A stretch of DNA of 64,000 nt from an uncultured Blautia sp. (GTDB taxonomy: Bacteria > Bacillota > Clostridia > Lachnospirales > Lachnospiraceae): positions 62,001-126,000 of the forward strand of contig UQLX01000003.1 of assembly GCA_900541985.1 (NCBI GenBank). The letters run 5' to 3'. Shown here piece after piece: positions 51,541-58,897 of this stretch. Position 1 is the first letter of the stretch. Each line of letters starts with the position of its first letter. The position numbers and the translations under genes were made by a program. Below the pieces are notes generated by a model. That model saw only the letters and a list, made by a program, of their open reading frames with translations. It ran no database searches and was not told the origin of the DNA.

Positions 51541-51631
51541 TAAAGCAATGGAAAAATTCTAGTTTGCCAAAATATATTTCTAACTTTCCCTATTTTACAG
51601 GCTTTCCAGCCTGTGCATTAGCGAAACGATA
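51541..51631. other. Short noncoding gap before IS256 copy B
   Basis: No gene. ACAGGCTTTCCAGCCTGT near 51597-51614 is a short inverted repeat (ACAGGCT/AGCCTGT) just outside the IS end. Confidence 0.4.
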
Positions 51632-51726
51632 GGTAGTGTAAAATAGTTTGTATTTTTTATGGCAGTTGCAAAGGAACAAATTCGACAGATTATCTCAGAA
51701 AACAACATTAATAGCGTTGCAGATAT
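51632..51726 (+). mobile_element. IS256-type element, left-end remnant (copy B)
   Basis: Starts with end sequence GGTAGTGTAAAATAGTTTGT (51632-51651), then ATG 51659 and MAVAKEQIRQIISENNINSV, nearly identical to copy A (one base difference over the coding part). About 65 nt of leader including the Shine-Dalgarno are deleted and the coding part ends after 23 residues at a junction with other sequence. It is inverted relative to copy A, so both ends face the 2-kb segment with the toxin-antitoxin module. Confidence 0.75.
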
Positions 51727-51744
51727 CCTGACCGGCATGGGATC

Positions 51745-51873
51745 CGCATTCCGGTACTTGATGAAAATGGTGAACAGAAAGTCGGGGCAAGAAACCGAAA
51801 ACAATGGAAATGGGTTCTGACCGATGCTACAGGGTGGAACAATCCAAAGAATTGTGAGTTATGTAATAATATC
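51745..51873 (+). pseudogene. Possible MobA/MobL relaxase fragment
   Basis: One frame reads RIPVLDENGEQKVGARNRKQ then WKWVLTDATGWNNPKNCEL, similar to the DNA-relaxase segment of MobQ-type mobilisation proteins (RI-x-V-DENG ... K-R-x-TDW). It is joined to the IS remnant upstream and to a palindromic repeat downstream. Only about 40 residues remain, so the assignment is tentative. Confidence 0.4.
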
Positions 51874-51891
51874 ATTCGGTGTGCAATTAAG

Positions 51892-51922
51892 AATCCACCG
51901 CCTTTAGGCGGTATGGCTTTAG
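51892..51922. repeat. Palindromic repeat, copy 1 (IS200/IS605-end-like)
   Basis: 31 bp containing the hairpin CCGCCTTTAGGCGG and the tail TATGGCTTTAG, identical to 53562-53592. The structure and TTAA just upstream resemble hairpin ends of IS200/IS605 elements, but no transposase gene is attached. Confidence 0.6.
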
Positions 51923-52041
51923 TGTTATCAGGAAGCAAAAGAGGAACCAGGAGAGAATATTCGGTCGAATGATATTGCTGAAGCGCTTTCTCATACAGAA
52001 ATAAATGCTGAAAAGAAGTATTCCGGGGAGGGTGATTAACC

Positions 52042-52401
52042 ATGAGGAAACAGAGAAAGAGCTTACGTCCGACGTTATCCATTCAGGGGCGAAGAAATAC
52101 AATCAATATCGGGATAGATGTTATTAGGTTGTTAGGGGAACCGACACATGTTTGTATCATGAGAAATTTACATAATTCCTCTCTGGCAGTGCGCCCTTGT
52201 GTCGCAGAAGATGTGATGTCATTTCAGGTTCCGGATCATTTTATGGAAGACAGTAATGTAAAATTCTGTGTTCACAGCAAGCAGTTTGTTCAGCAGATTA
52301 TGCATGATTGCAATCTGGATACAGATAAGACATTTGTATTTTATGGTGAGTGGCTTGAAGAAAAGAATGCGGTTGTTTTTATGCTCAAAGATTGGGTATA
52401 A
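52042..52401 (+). CDS. Hypothetical accessory protein
   Basis: 119 residues with GGAGGGTG 7 nt before the ATG. Start MRKQRKSLRPTLSIQGRRNT, with later VMSFQVPDHFMEDSNVKFCV and DTDKTFVFYGEWLEEKN. No family recognised; no signal peptide. A truncated frame (ending EKKYSGEGD, stop 52038-52040) immediately upstream appears to be the tail of a preceding gene, so the two were once an operon, probably on a mobilisable element. Confidence 0.55.
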   Translation: MRKQRKSLRPTLSIQGRRNTINIGIDVIRLLGEPTHVCIMRNLHNSSLAVRPCVAEDVMSFQVPDHFMEDSNVKFCVHSKQFVQQIMHDCNLDTDKTFVFYGEWLEEKNAVVFMLKDWV

Positions 52402-52513
52402 AGCGGATATACTACCGGAAAACTGAAAAACAGAGCTTCATAGCAATAAATACGACCTTTACTATCCGGAACAATTATGATAAAATTTATAGACAGAGAA
52501 GTGAGGTGATCAT

Positions 52514-53320
52514 GTGCAGGAGACAGAAAAGCATGTAATGAACGAAAAGGATTTACAAATGCTGAAAGAACTGCGCCTGATGGATGATGACTTTTTTTCT
52601 GAAGCTTTGGATGGAAAGATAGAGGCAGTCGAATATATCATAAATACCATTCTTGAGAGAAATGATATTAAAGTAAAATCCACAAAGGCACAGGTTGAGT
52701 ACAAAAGTGCAACAAAACGTTCCATTATTTTAGATATCCAAGCAGAAGATGCAAACGGAAAAGTTATAGATATTGAAATACAGCGTTCAGATCGTGGCTC
52801 TGGTGTAAAACGAGCCAGATTCCACAGCAGTATGATTGACCGGACGCTTCTTTCTAAAGGCGAAGATTTTGAAGATTTAGTGGATACTTACGTGATCTTC
52901 ATTACTGAAAATGATAAATTTGGTAAAGGAATCCCGCTTTATCATATCGAGCGACGGATTGAGGAAATGGATTACGCAGTATTCGGTGATGGAACGCATA
53001 TCATATATGTAAATGGGGAATATAGAAATATGGAACACCCCATTGGAAGTTTAATGCATGATTTCAACTGTAAGGAAGCAAAAGACATTGTAAATCCGCT
53101 GTTGGCAGAAGAAGTCCGATATTTAAAGGAGACAGAAGGAGGTCGAAGCCAGATGTGTAAAGCTATGGAAGAAATGAGAAAAGAGGCTGTTCATAAAAAC
53201 ACGGTAGAATTAGCACTTAAGATGCTGGCAAGAGGACGTGATTCATTGGAAGAAATAGCAGAAATGACCGGCTTACCTTTGGATGAAGTTCGCAAGTTGG
53301 CTAAAAAGGATATTGCTTAA
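52514..53320 (+). CDS. Rpn-family recombination-promoting nuclease/putative transposase
   Basis: 268 residues from GTG 52514 (GAGGTG 6 nt upstream; ATG 52538 is the alternative). The PD-(D/E)XK core is visible in SIILDIQAEDANGKVIDIEIQ, with Asp and the ExQ pair of the nuclease site. The C-terminal region holds a small helical domain ending in LEEIAEMTGLPLDEVRKLAK, typical of Rpn/PDDEXK-type proteins that are widespread in Lachnospiraceae. They act in horizontal transfer in enterobacteria; a defence role has been suggested for some. It has its own terminator. Confidence 0.85.
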   Translation: MQETEKHVMNEKDLQMLKELRLMDDDFFSEALDGKIEAVEYIINTILERNDIKVKSTKAQVEYKSATKRSIILDIQAEDANGKVIDIEIQRSDRGSGVKRARFHSSMIDRTLLSKGEDFEDLVDTYVIFITENDKFGKGIPLYHIERRIEEMDYAVFGDGTHIIYVNGEYRNMEHPIGSLMHDFNCKEAKDIVNPLLAEEVRYLKETEGGRSQMCKAMEEMRKEAVHKNTVELALKMLARGRDSLEEIAEMTGLPLDEVRKLAKKDIA

Positions 53321-53329
53321 AGCTGTTCA

Positions 53330-53361
53330 ACCCCAGATGTAGATATCTGGGGTGTTTTTTT
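53330..53361 (+). terminator. Intrinsic terminator after the Rpn gene
   Basis: ACCCCAGAT (53330-53338) and ATCTGGGGT (53345-53353), then GTTTTTTT. Confidence 0.88.
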
Positions 53362-53561
53362 ATGCAAAAACAGCGAATATTTATGAACAACATCAAATTA
53401 TCTGCAAAAGGGAAAAAACAGCAATTTTGTCCCTATAATTTATCAAGCTAAAGGGGCAAACAGGATAATAGGGACAAATGTTAAAAAAATAGAAAAATAC
53501 GAAAAAAGCTAGAGTTTCTGGGGGTCAGAAGCTCTTTTTTTAATTTCCAAGCGTGGGGTTA
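53362..53561. other. Noncoding gap with an inverted repeat and terminator
   Basis: TTTGTCCCTAT (53426-53436) and ATAGGGACAAA (53468-53478) form a perfect 11-bp inverted repeat across 31 nt. A second hairpin (53511-53520 with 53526-53535) ends in T7 and is a normal intrinsic terminator. No gene is seen; this may be the remains of an element end. Confidence 0.55.
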
Positions 53562-53592
53562 AATCCACCGCCTTTAGGCGGTATGGCTTTAG
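53562..53592. repeat. Palindromic repeat, copy 2 (IS200/IS605-end-like)
   Basis: Identical to 51892-51922 over 31 bp, including the hairpin CCGCCTTTAGGCGG. The flanks differ, so this is a dispersed repeat. Confidence 0.6.
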
Positions 53593-53778
53593 CCATCTTT
53601 CCTAACCCGGATAAACCGGAAAAGTTTTGCATTTCCGCTACGTTTTGATTACAATGAAAGAAAAACGTTGGAGGATGCATTCCGCATCCCCGATCGCCCT
53701 GATCTACCGTGAAAAACCGGCAGAAGAAGCTGAGGTAGATACCGATAAGGTAGCACCGTAAAATCTGAAAAAATATAG
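53593..53778. other. Noncoding region with a possible coding scrap
   Basis: A short frame ends at 53760 (IYREKPAEEAEVDTDKVAP then stop) and looks like the acidic C-terminal tail of a lost gene, possibly upstream in the same element. No start or ribosome site was found. Confidence 0.35.
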
Positions 53779-53807
53779 TTGACAACATCGGTTTGATGTG
53801 GTAAAGT
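53779..53807 (+). promoter_or_regulatory. Promoter of the T-box leader
   Basis: TTGACA (53779-53784), 17-nt spacer, TAAAGT (53802-53807). The T-box stem I begins about 15 nt downstream. Confidence 0.75.
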
Positions 53808-53809
53808 AT

Positions 53810-54091
53810 AAAATAACAAAACCGATGAGGAAGAAGAGTAAACATTCTTGTATCATCCCAGAGAGCAGGCGTTGGTGGAAGCCTGTATGAGGCAGGATGT
53901 TGAATGGCCTTCCGAGGGCAGCCCCAAATCCTTTCAGAAGGAGAGTAGGCGCTGACGGGAACCGAACCCGTTACCAATCAGGAGTGTATGTTTGTACATG
54001 AGAAAGTGGACTTTATGTCAATTTGAGTGGTACCGCGATAATAAGAAATTATTACCGTCTCAAGCATTAGCTTGGGACGGATTTTTTTATT
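53810..54091 (+). promoter_or_regulatory. T-box riboswitch, specifier probably UGG (tryptophan)
   Basis: Stem I carries AGTA (53837-53840) on the 5' side and GAA followed by TGG (53905-53907) on the 3' side of the specifier loop, so the read codon is UGG for Trp. The AGAGAG and GGTGG apical motifs are present. The T-box sequence GTGGTACCGCG is at 54027-54037. The terminator CCGTCTCAAGC/GCTTGGGACGG (54055-54065, 54070-54080) is followed by T7; the TTGAG before the T-box can pair with CTCAA to form the antiterminator. Uncharged tRNA should turn on the transporter genes downstream. Confidence 0.9.
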
Positions 54092-54203
54092 CAGGGACAA
54101 TCCCGGATATGGTATCACTGCTTTCTTTCTCGCAGACAGGATCCCGGAGATTGGCACATATCTTCAGGAAAACAAATTTATTGTAGAGAGAGGAGAAAAA
54201 AAC

Positions 54204-55208
54204 ATGAAAACAAAAACAACAGCGAAGGTATTAGGAGCAGCATTACTGACTATGGCACTTGCAGGAACCACAACCGTTTATGCGGAGGAACAGTATACCA
54301 TAGGAATCGAACAGTTTGCAGAGCACGGATCTCTGGATAACTGCAGAGAGGGTTTTCTGGAGGGGCTTAAGGAAGAAGGAATCGAGGAAGGAAAGAATCT
54401 CACAGTAGATTACAAAAATGCAGCGGCAGACATGGGAACCTGCGGACAGATCTCCGACAGCTTCGCATCCGATAAGGTGGATCTTATGGTAGGAATTGCC
54501 ACACCAAGCGCACAGAGCCTTTATAATTCGGCTATGGATGCAGAGATCCCGGTAATTTATACAGCTGTTACAGATCCTGTGGCGGCAGAACTTGCAGATG
54601 AGGAGGGAAATCCGGTAGGAGAGATCACCGGAACCAGTGATAAACTTCCTGTGAAGCAGCAGCTGGAGATGATCCGTCAGATGCTTCCTGAGGCAGAAAC
54701 CATTGGTATCATGTATACAACAAGTGAGGCAAATTCCGAATCTGCCATCAAAGAATACGAAGCCCTTGCAGGAGATTATGATTTCAGGATTGAAACAGCG
54801 GGAATTACAACAACAGCAGATATCCCGCTGGCAGCCCAGACCCTGATTGAAAAAGTAGACTGTATGACAAATCTGACAGACAATACAGTGGTTTCCTCCC
54901 TTCCCACCATTCTTGAGATGGCAAATGAAGCTGGAATCCCGGTATTCGGAAGTGAGATCGAGCAGGTGAAGCTGGGATGCCTGGCAGCAGAGGGACTGGA
55001 TTATATGGAACTTGGCAAACAGACCGGAAAGATGGCGGCTCAGGTTCTCAAGGGTGAGAAAAAAGCTTCCGAGCTTTCTTTTGAAACAATTGAAGAAGCG
55101 GCTCTTTATGTAAACACAGCCGCAGCAGAAAATCTGGGAATTGAAATTCCGGAAGAGATGACAGCTTCCGCAGCAGAAGTATTTGAAGAAATTACAGAAG
55201 CAGAATAA
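54204..55208 (+). CDS. ABC transporter substrate-binding protein, TrpX-like
   Basis: 334 residues from ATG 54204 (AGAGGAG 8 nt upstream); the frame is open from 54072 but that part is T-box leader. It belongs to the COG2984/ABC_sub_bind family: YTIGIEQFAEHGSLDNCREGF, VDLMVGIATPSAQSLYN, VIYTAVTDPVAAEL. The signal sequence (KTTAKVLGAALLTMALAG then TTTVYA) has Thr where the lipobox Cys would be (LAG-T), so it may be released rather than lipid-anchored. The Trp T-box upstream and the permease and ATPase downstream point to tryptophan import, as predicted for trpXYZ in Firmicutes. Confidence 0.86.
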   Translation: MKTKTTAKVLGAALLTMALAGTTTVYAEEQYTIGIEQFAEHGSLDNCREGFLEGLKEEGIEEGKNLTVDYKNAAADMGTCGQISDSFASDKVDLMVGIATPSAQSLYNSAMDAEIPVIYTAVTDPVAAELADEEGNPVGEITGTSDKLPVKQQLEMIRQMLPEAETIGIMYTTSEANSESAIKEYEALAGDYDFRIETAGITTTADIPLAAQTLIEKVDCMTNLTDNTVVSSLPTILEMANEAGIPVFGSEIEQVKLGCLAAEGLDYMELGKQTGKMAAQVLKGEKKASELSFETIEEAALYVNTAAAENLGIEIPEEMTASAAEVFEEITEAE

Positions 55209-55233
55209 AAAACAGTATGGAGGTTGACTGGTC

Positions 55234-56115
55234 ATGGATTTTTTTATCACAATTATAGAGCAGGGACTGATCTATGGAATCCTTGCTCTGGGTGTGTACA
55301 TCACATATAAGATACTGGATTTTCCGGATCTGACTACAGACGGAAGCTTTCCACTGGGAGCGGCGGTAACAGCAGCTCTCATCACCCGGGGAGTCAATCC
55401 TTATCTGACGCTTCCCATTGCTTTTGCAGCAGGTGCTCTGGCAGGTGTCTGCACAGGGCTGATCCATGTAAAAGGGCGCGTCAGGGATCTTCTGTCCGGT
55501 ATTATTATGATGACTGCTCTGTGGACCATCAATCTCCGGATTGCAGGAACTTCTAATGTTCCCCTTTTTTCTAAAGAAACCATATTTAAAAATGATTTTC
55601 TGGCAGGGCTTTTTCCGGATGCAATGGGATCTTATTCTACGCTGATCGTGATCGTCATTCTTGCCCTGCTCACCAAGGTAGTCCTTGATTTTTATATGAA
55701 GAGTAAATCCGGATTCCTGTTAAGAGCAGCAGGGGATAATGAGAAACTGGTAACGGCACTTGCAAAAGATCAGGGAAATGTAAAGATCCTGGGCCTTGCC
55801 ATTGCAAACGGGCTGGTAGCTCTGTCTGGATGTATCTTTTGCCAGGAAGAGCGTGTGTTTGAAATTTCCATGGGAACAGGTGCTGTGGTGATCGGACTGG
55901 CAAGTGTGATCATTGGAACCAGCCTTTTCCGTAATCTGGCGTTTATGAAAGCCACCACCTCTGTGGTGATCGGTTCTGTTCTGTATAAGGCATGTACGGC
56001 AGTTGCCATGAAAAATTTTGAACCGCAGGATATGAAGCTGATCACGGCAGTACTGTTCCTGATCGTGCTTCTGATCAGCATGGAAAGAAAGAAGAAGGTG
56101 AAGATCGATGCTTGA
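55234..56115 (+). CDS. ABC transporter permease, TrpY-like
   Basis: 293 residues with about eight transmembrane helices, of the branched-chain amino acid permease family (COG4120). Family motifs are GILALGVYITYKILDFPDLTTDGSF near residue 15 and GLASVIIGTSLFRN near 225. It should form the membrane channel for the substrate-binding protein upstream and the ATPase downstream. GGAGG lies 9-10 nt before the ATG. The 3' end overlaps the ATPase gene by 8 nt. Confidence 0.9.
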   Translation: MDFFITIIEQGLIYGILALGVYITYKILDFPDLTTDGSFPLGAAVTAALITRGVNPYLTLPIAFAAGALAGVCTGLIHVKGRVRDLLSGIIMMTALWTINLRIAGTSNVPLFSKETIFKNDFLAGLFPDAMGSYSTLIVIVILALLTKVVLDFYMKSKSGFLLRAAGDNEKLVTALAKDQGNVKILGLAIANGLVALSGCIFCQEERVFEISMGTGAVVIGLASVIIGTSLFRNLAFMKATTSVVIGSVLYKACTAVAMKNFEPQDMKLITAVLFLIVLLISMERKKKVKIDA

Positions 56116-56881
56116 GCTGAAAAATATATATAAATACTATAATCCCGGTACCGTAAATGAAATGTGCCTGTTTAAGGACTTTAACCTTACAGTAAAGGAC
56201 GGAGAATTTCTTTCTGTGGTAGGAAGCAACGGTTCCGGAAAAACCTCCATGCTGAATATTATCTGTGGAAGCATTCCGGTAGAATCCGGAAATATTATAC
56301 TGGACGGAAAAGACATTACCAATGCAAAAGAATTCCGTCGAAATGAAAAGATCGGCAGGGTATATCAGAATCCGGCTCTCGGAACCTGCCCTTCCATGAC
56401 CATCCTGGAAAACATGTCTCTGGCAGATAATAAGGGAAAGAAGTTCGGTCTTGGAAGAGGGGTAAATAAACAGAGGATCGAATATTACAGAGAACTTCTT
56501 CGGCCTCTGAACCTTGGGCTGGAGGACAAAATGCATGTAAAGGTAGGGTCTCTTTCCGGTGGCCAGCGTCAGGCAATGGCACTTCTTATGTCCACGATGA
56601 CGCCGATTGAATTTCTGATCCTGGATGAGCATACAGCGGCTCTGGATCCCAAGACAGCAGAGATCATCATGGAACTGACGGATAAGATTGTGAAGGAAAA
56701 GAAGCTGACCACTATTATGGTGACCCATAACCTCCGCTATGCAGTGGAATATGGAAACCGGCTTCTGATGATGCATCAGGGAGAAAGTGTCATCGACTGC
56801 GCGGGGGAAGAGAAGGCGGCCATGAACATTGACGATATTCTGGAGAAGTTTAATGAGATCAGTATAGAATGCGGAAACTGA
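56108..56881 (+). CDS. ABC transporter ATP-binding protein, TrpZ-like
   Basis: 257 residues. Walker A GSNGSGKTS at residues 38-46, Q-loop VYQNPALGTCPSMT, signature LSGGQRQ near 145, Walker B FLILDEHTAALDPKTAE and the switch His in MVTHNLR. It powers the TrpXYZ-like importer with the two genes upstream. It starts within the permease 3' end. After it, a truncated transposase gene overlaps its last codons by 13 nt. Confidence 0.93.
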   Translation: MLELKNIYKYYNPGTVNEMCLFKDFNLTVKDGEFLSVVGSNGSGKTSMLNIICGSIPVESGNIILDGKDITNAKEFRRNEKIGRVYQNPALGTCPSMTILENMSLADNKGKKFGLGRGVNKQRIEYYRELLRPLNLGLEDKMHVKVGSLSGGQRQAMALLMSTMTPIEFLILDEHTAALDPKTAEIIMELTDKIVKEKKLTTIMVTHNLRYAVEYGNRLLMMHQGESVIDCAGEEKAAMNIDDILEKFNEISIECGN

Positions 56882-57213
56882 AAGAAGTGCGGTTCATGGA
56901 GGAAAAATATTATGATCAGGTGATTTTCCGGAACAGAGTATGTATATTGCATGTCAAACGCGATATTGCATATCTGGAAGAATTCATGTCCGATGGATAT
57001 GCACCGGAAGCCAGGGAAATCCCTTTGTTACTGACCATTTTCAAGTTATATGAGCAACAACAGTACATGTATGATAACAAGGTACATTCCGTTGAGAACC
57101 GTATTGTCAGCATATCGCAGCCATGGATTCGTCCCATTGTCAGAGGCAAGCTAAATTTTGTGTGTGATAAATCATTGGTTTTCTTTGCCATAAAATCACC
57201 TTTCCTTTCTTAA
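56869..57213 (+). pseudogene. Truncated DDE transposase (IS1182/IS5-like)
   Basis: A 114-residue frame contains VKRDIAYLEEFMSDGYAPEA and HSVENRIVSISQPWIRPIVRGK, which occur in the middle of IS1182/IS5-like DDE transposases of Clostridia, just before the first catalytic Asp region. The next residues (LNFVCDKSLVFFAIKS) are foreign, so the catalytic core is missing. Both N-terminal DNA-binding and C-terminal parts are absent. It landed or decayed right at the 3' end of the transporter operon. Confidence 0.75.
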
Positions 57214-57256
57214 TAGTGGCTGGACACCTCTATTATAACGCGGAAAGGTGATTTTT
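57192..57256 (+). terminator. Long-range inverted repeat, probable terminator
   Basis: AAAATCACCTTTCC (57192-57205) and GGAAAGGTGATTTT (57242-57255) form a perfect 14-bp stem across a 36-nt loop, ending in TTTTT. It may be the terminator of the transporter operon or the inverted ends of a decayed insertion. Confidence 0.7.
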
Positions 57257-57279
57257 GCGTATAACGATGGCCACCACCC

Positions 57280-57335
57280 GCAAAGCAGGTGGATTATAGT
57301 TCAAAACACCTACACGATGCGTAGATGTTTTGAAC
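57280..57335. repeat. Hairpin cluster resembling an IS200-type end
   Basis: CCACC (57281-57292 area) and GGTGG flank CGCAAAGCA, then GTTCAAAACA (57299-57308) pairs with TGTTTTGAAC (57326-57335), extended by ACACCTAC/GTAGATGT with one mismatch. GGCTAAAGCC follows. The arrangement resembles the palindromic repeats at 51892 and 53562 but is not identical. Confidence 0.5.
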
Positions 57336-57349
57336 AGGCTAAAGCCGTA

Positions 57350-57402
57350 TATATAGCAGAGGGGGCAAAGCCTTATAACGGCTTTGCCCCCTCTGCTATA
57401 TA
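57350..57402. other. Perfect 23-bp hairpin overlapping the tmcAL stop
   Basis: 57350-57372 and 57380-57402 are perfectly complementary, with a 7-nt loop TTATAAC. The stop codon of the minus-strand gene (plus 57396-57398) lies inside the arm. Neither strand has a clear T-run after it, so it is not a standard terminator; it may stabilise RNA ends from both convergent transcripts or be an element remnant. Confidence 0.8.
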
Positions 57403-58631
57403 ATCACAACCTGCTTCTGATACTCATGCTGAAAAGCCCTTCCGGATTTCCTGCACAGAATACTTTCATATATATTGGAAGCTTCTGTGTTCGCATCCAG
57501 AAGCTGCAAGTCTTTCGGTGAAAGCAGTTTTTTTGCGTCTGCCAGTTTGGTGATTACAGGAAGGGAGCTGCTCCTTTTTATTGCTGAAAGCAGGGGGGCG
57601 GCATCCTTACGGAAACCAAGAATCCGGCAGTAGCCGGCTTCTCTGGGAGCCTCATTAATATGAAGAAGAAGATGGAGCAGAGCCCTCTGGATCCTCGTAT
57701 GGGTAAGCTCCTTTGTTTTCAGAAGCTCTGCAAAGGAAGCAAAACCCCGATAATGATTCAGCTGTCTGCGGATACGGTCTGCAAGCTGGGGCGAAAGATC
57801 AGTACAGGAAGCAAAGTCTTCCGCGGAGGAAGTCAGAAGTCGGTAATGCAGGAGCAGATCCAGATCCTCCTCTGTGAGATATTCTCCATGGAGAAAAGCT
57901 TTTTGGAGAATTTCAAAGGCAGAAGCCGGAAGCATTTCACGAAGAGGAGAAAGATCTTGTGCTTCCCGGAGGAAACGGCGGACGGCAGATGCGGAGGGAA
58001 GCTGTCCTTCTGGTAAAGTGTTTTCGTGGTAGCCGCTTCCCTGTCTTTTCAGGGTAACCGGTTTCATATGAGACTGAAGGGAAAGGATTGCCCGGCAGTA
58101 TTCCATTCCCAGAATATTGTTAGGAGAAGAGAGAAGTCCTTCTGGAAGAGACGGCTGTACATCTTTCGGAAGAAGCCCGAGATATTTATGCAAAGCGCTG
58201 CTTCTTGCTGCGGGAAAAGACATTCCTTCCTTCAGGTATTTCTGAAGGAAGGTCTGATATTCTTCTGGTTCCTGATTCAGAATTTCGGCGGCAGAAAGCA
58301 TTCCCCGGGTATTTCCCTCCTCACTTCCGAAACAGAGCTGGTTTACAACTCCAAGACCGTCCAGCAGAGAAACTCCTCCTCTGGCAAAAAACTCTGCGCT
58401 GGCAGTAGAAAACTGTACCGGAAGTTCCAGCACAAGATCTGCGCCGCAGCGAAGGGCCATTTCTGCCCTCAGATGTTTGGGAAGAAGGGCAGGGGAGCCT
58501 CTTTGTACAAAGTCGCCGCTCATGGCAATGACAATATGATCGGGGCGCAGGTTTTCTTTTATATAATGGATCTGGTGGAGATGTCCCATGTGGAAAGGAT
58601 TGTATTCTGCGATGATGCCGGTTACGTTCAT
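57396..58631 (-). CDS. tmcAL: tRNA(Met) cytidine acetate ligase
   Basis: 411 residues of the TmcAL (YlbM, DUF795) family. The adenylate-forming nucleotidyltransferase motif is at the N-terminus (GIIAEYNPFHMGHLHQI, with the HxGH signature), followed by VIAMSGDFVQRGSPAL and GADLVLELPVQFSTASAEFFARGGV. It uses acetate and ATP to make N4-acetylcytidine at the wobble base of elongator tRNA(Met). The substrate acetate is also the main product of the nearby pta-ackA genes. The gene is alone on the minus strand with AAAGGAAAT upstream of ATG. Confidence 0.94.
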   Translation of the reverse strand: MNVTGIIAEYNPFHMGHLHQIHYIKENLRPDHIVIAMSGDFVQRGSPALLPKHLRAEMALRCGADLVLELPVQFSTASAEFFARGGVSLLDGLGVVNQLCFGSEEGNTRGMLSAAEILNQEPEEYQTFLQKYLKEGMSFPAARSSALHKYLGLLPKDVQPSLPEGLLSSPNNILGMEYCRAILSLQSHMKPVTLKRQGSGYHENTLPEGQLPSASAVRRFLREAQDLSPLREMLPASAFEILQKAFLHGEYLTEEDLDLLLHYRLLTSSAEDFASCTDLSPQLADRIRRQLNHYRGFASFAELLKTKELTHTRIQRALLHLLLHINEAPREAGYCRILGFRKDAAPLLSAIKRSSSLPVITKLADAKKLLSPKDLQLLDANTEASNIYESILCRKSGRAFQHEYQKQVVII

Positions 58632-58791
58632 AGATATATTTCCTTTAAGTTTTTTTCTATCATACCATAATTATTCCTTTTTTACAGCAGATTATTTTCT
58701 GTCTTTTTTGTATAAAAAGGAAAATATGGCAGAATGGCAAAATTGCACTTTAAAAAATACTGTACTTTACCTTTTTATAGGGTGGAAATGC
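58632..58791. other. Intergenic region between tmcAL and the pta promoter
   Basis: No gene in this AT-rich 160-nt stretch. On the minus strand it must hold the tmcAL promoter; AATTATGG and TATAAA-like sequences near 58663-58715 are candidates but no good pair was found. Confidence 0.4.
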
Positions 58792-58820
58792 TTGAAATAA
58801 AAAATGCCAGGAGTTATAAT
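58792..58820 (+). promoter_or_regulatory. Promoter of pta-ackA
   Basis: TTGAAA (58792-58797), 17-nt spacer, TATAAT (58815-58820). Between it and the pta ATG the leader has a short G+C-rich hairpin (GGTGCG/TGCGCC near 58834-58851). Confidence 0.85.
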
Positions 58821-58897
58821 AATAATATCTGTGAGGTGCGCGTCTTTGCGCCTTATTGGGGCCGCCAGGCCAAATAATGAAAGGAGCTATTTTAATC

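Noticed and set aside
49583..51631. Active composite transposon
   Set aside because: Both IS256 copies retain only about 23 transposase codons and copy B has lost its ribosome site, so neither can encode transposase.
53903..53910. Glycine specifier (GGC) for the T-box
   Set aside because: The GAA that precedes the specifier in T-box loops places TGG, not GGC, in the reading position, and the downstream importer family fits tryptophan; kept only as an alternative.
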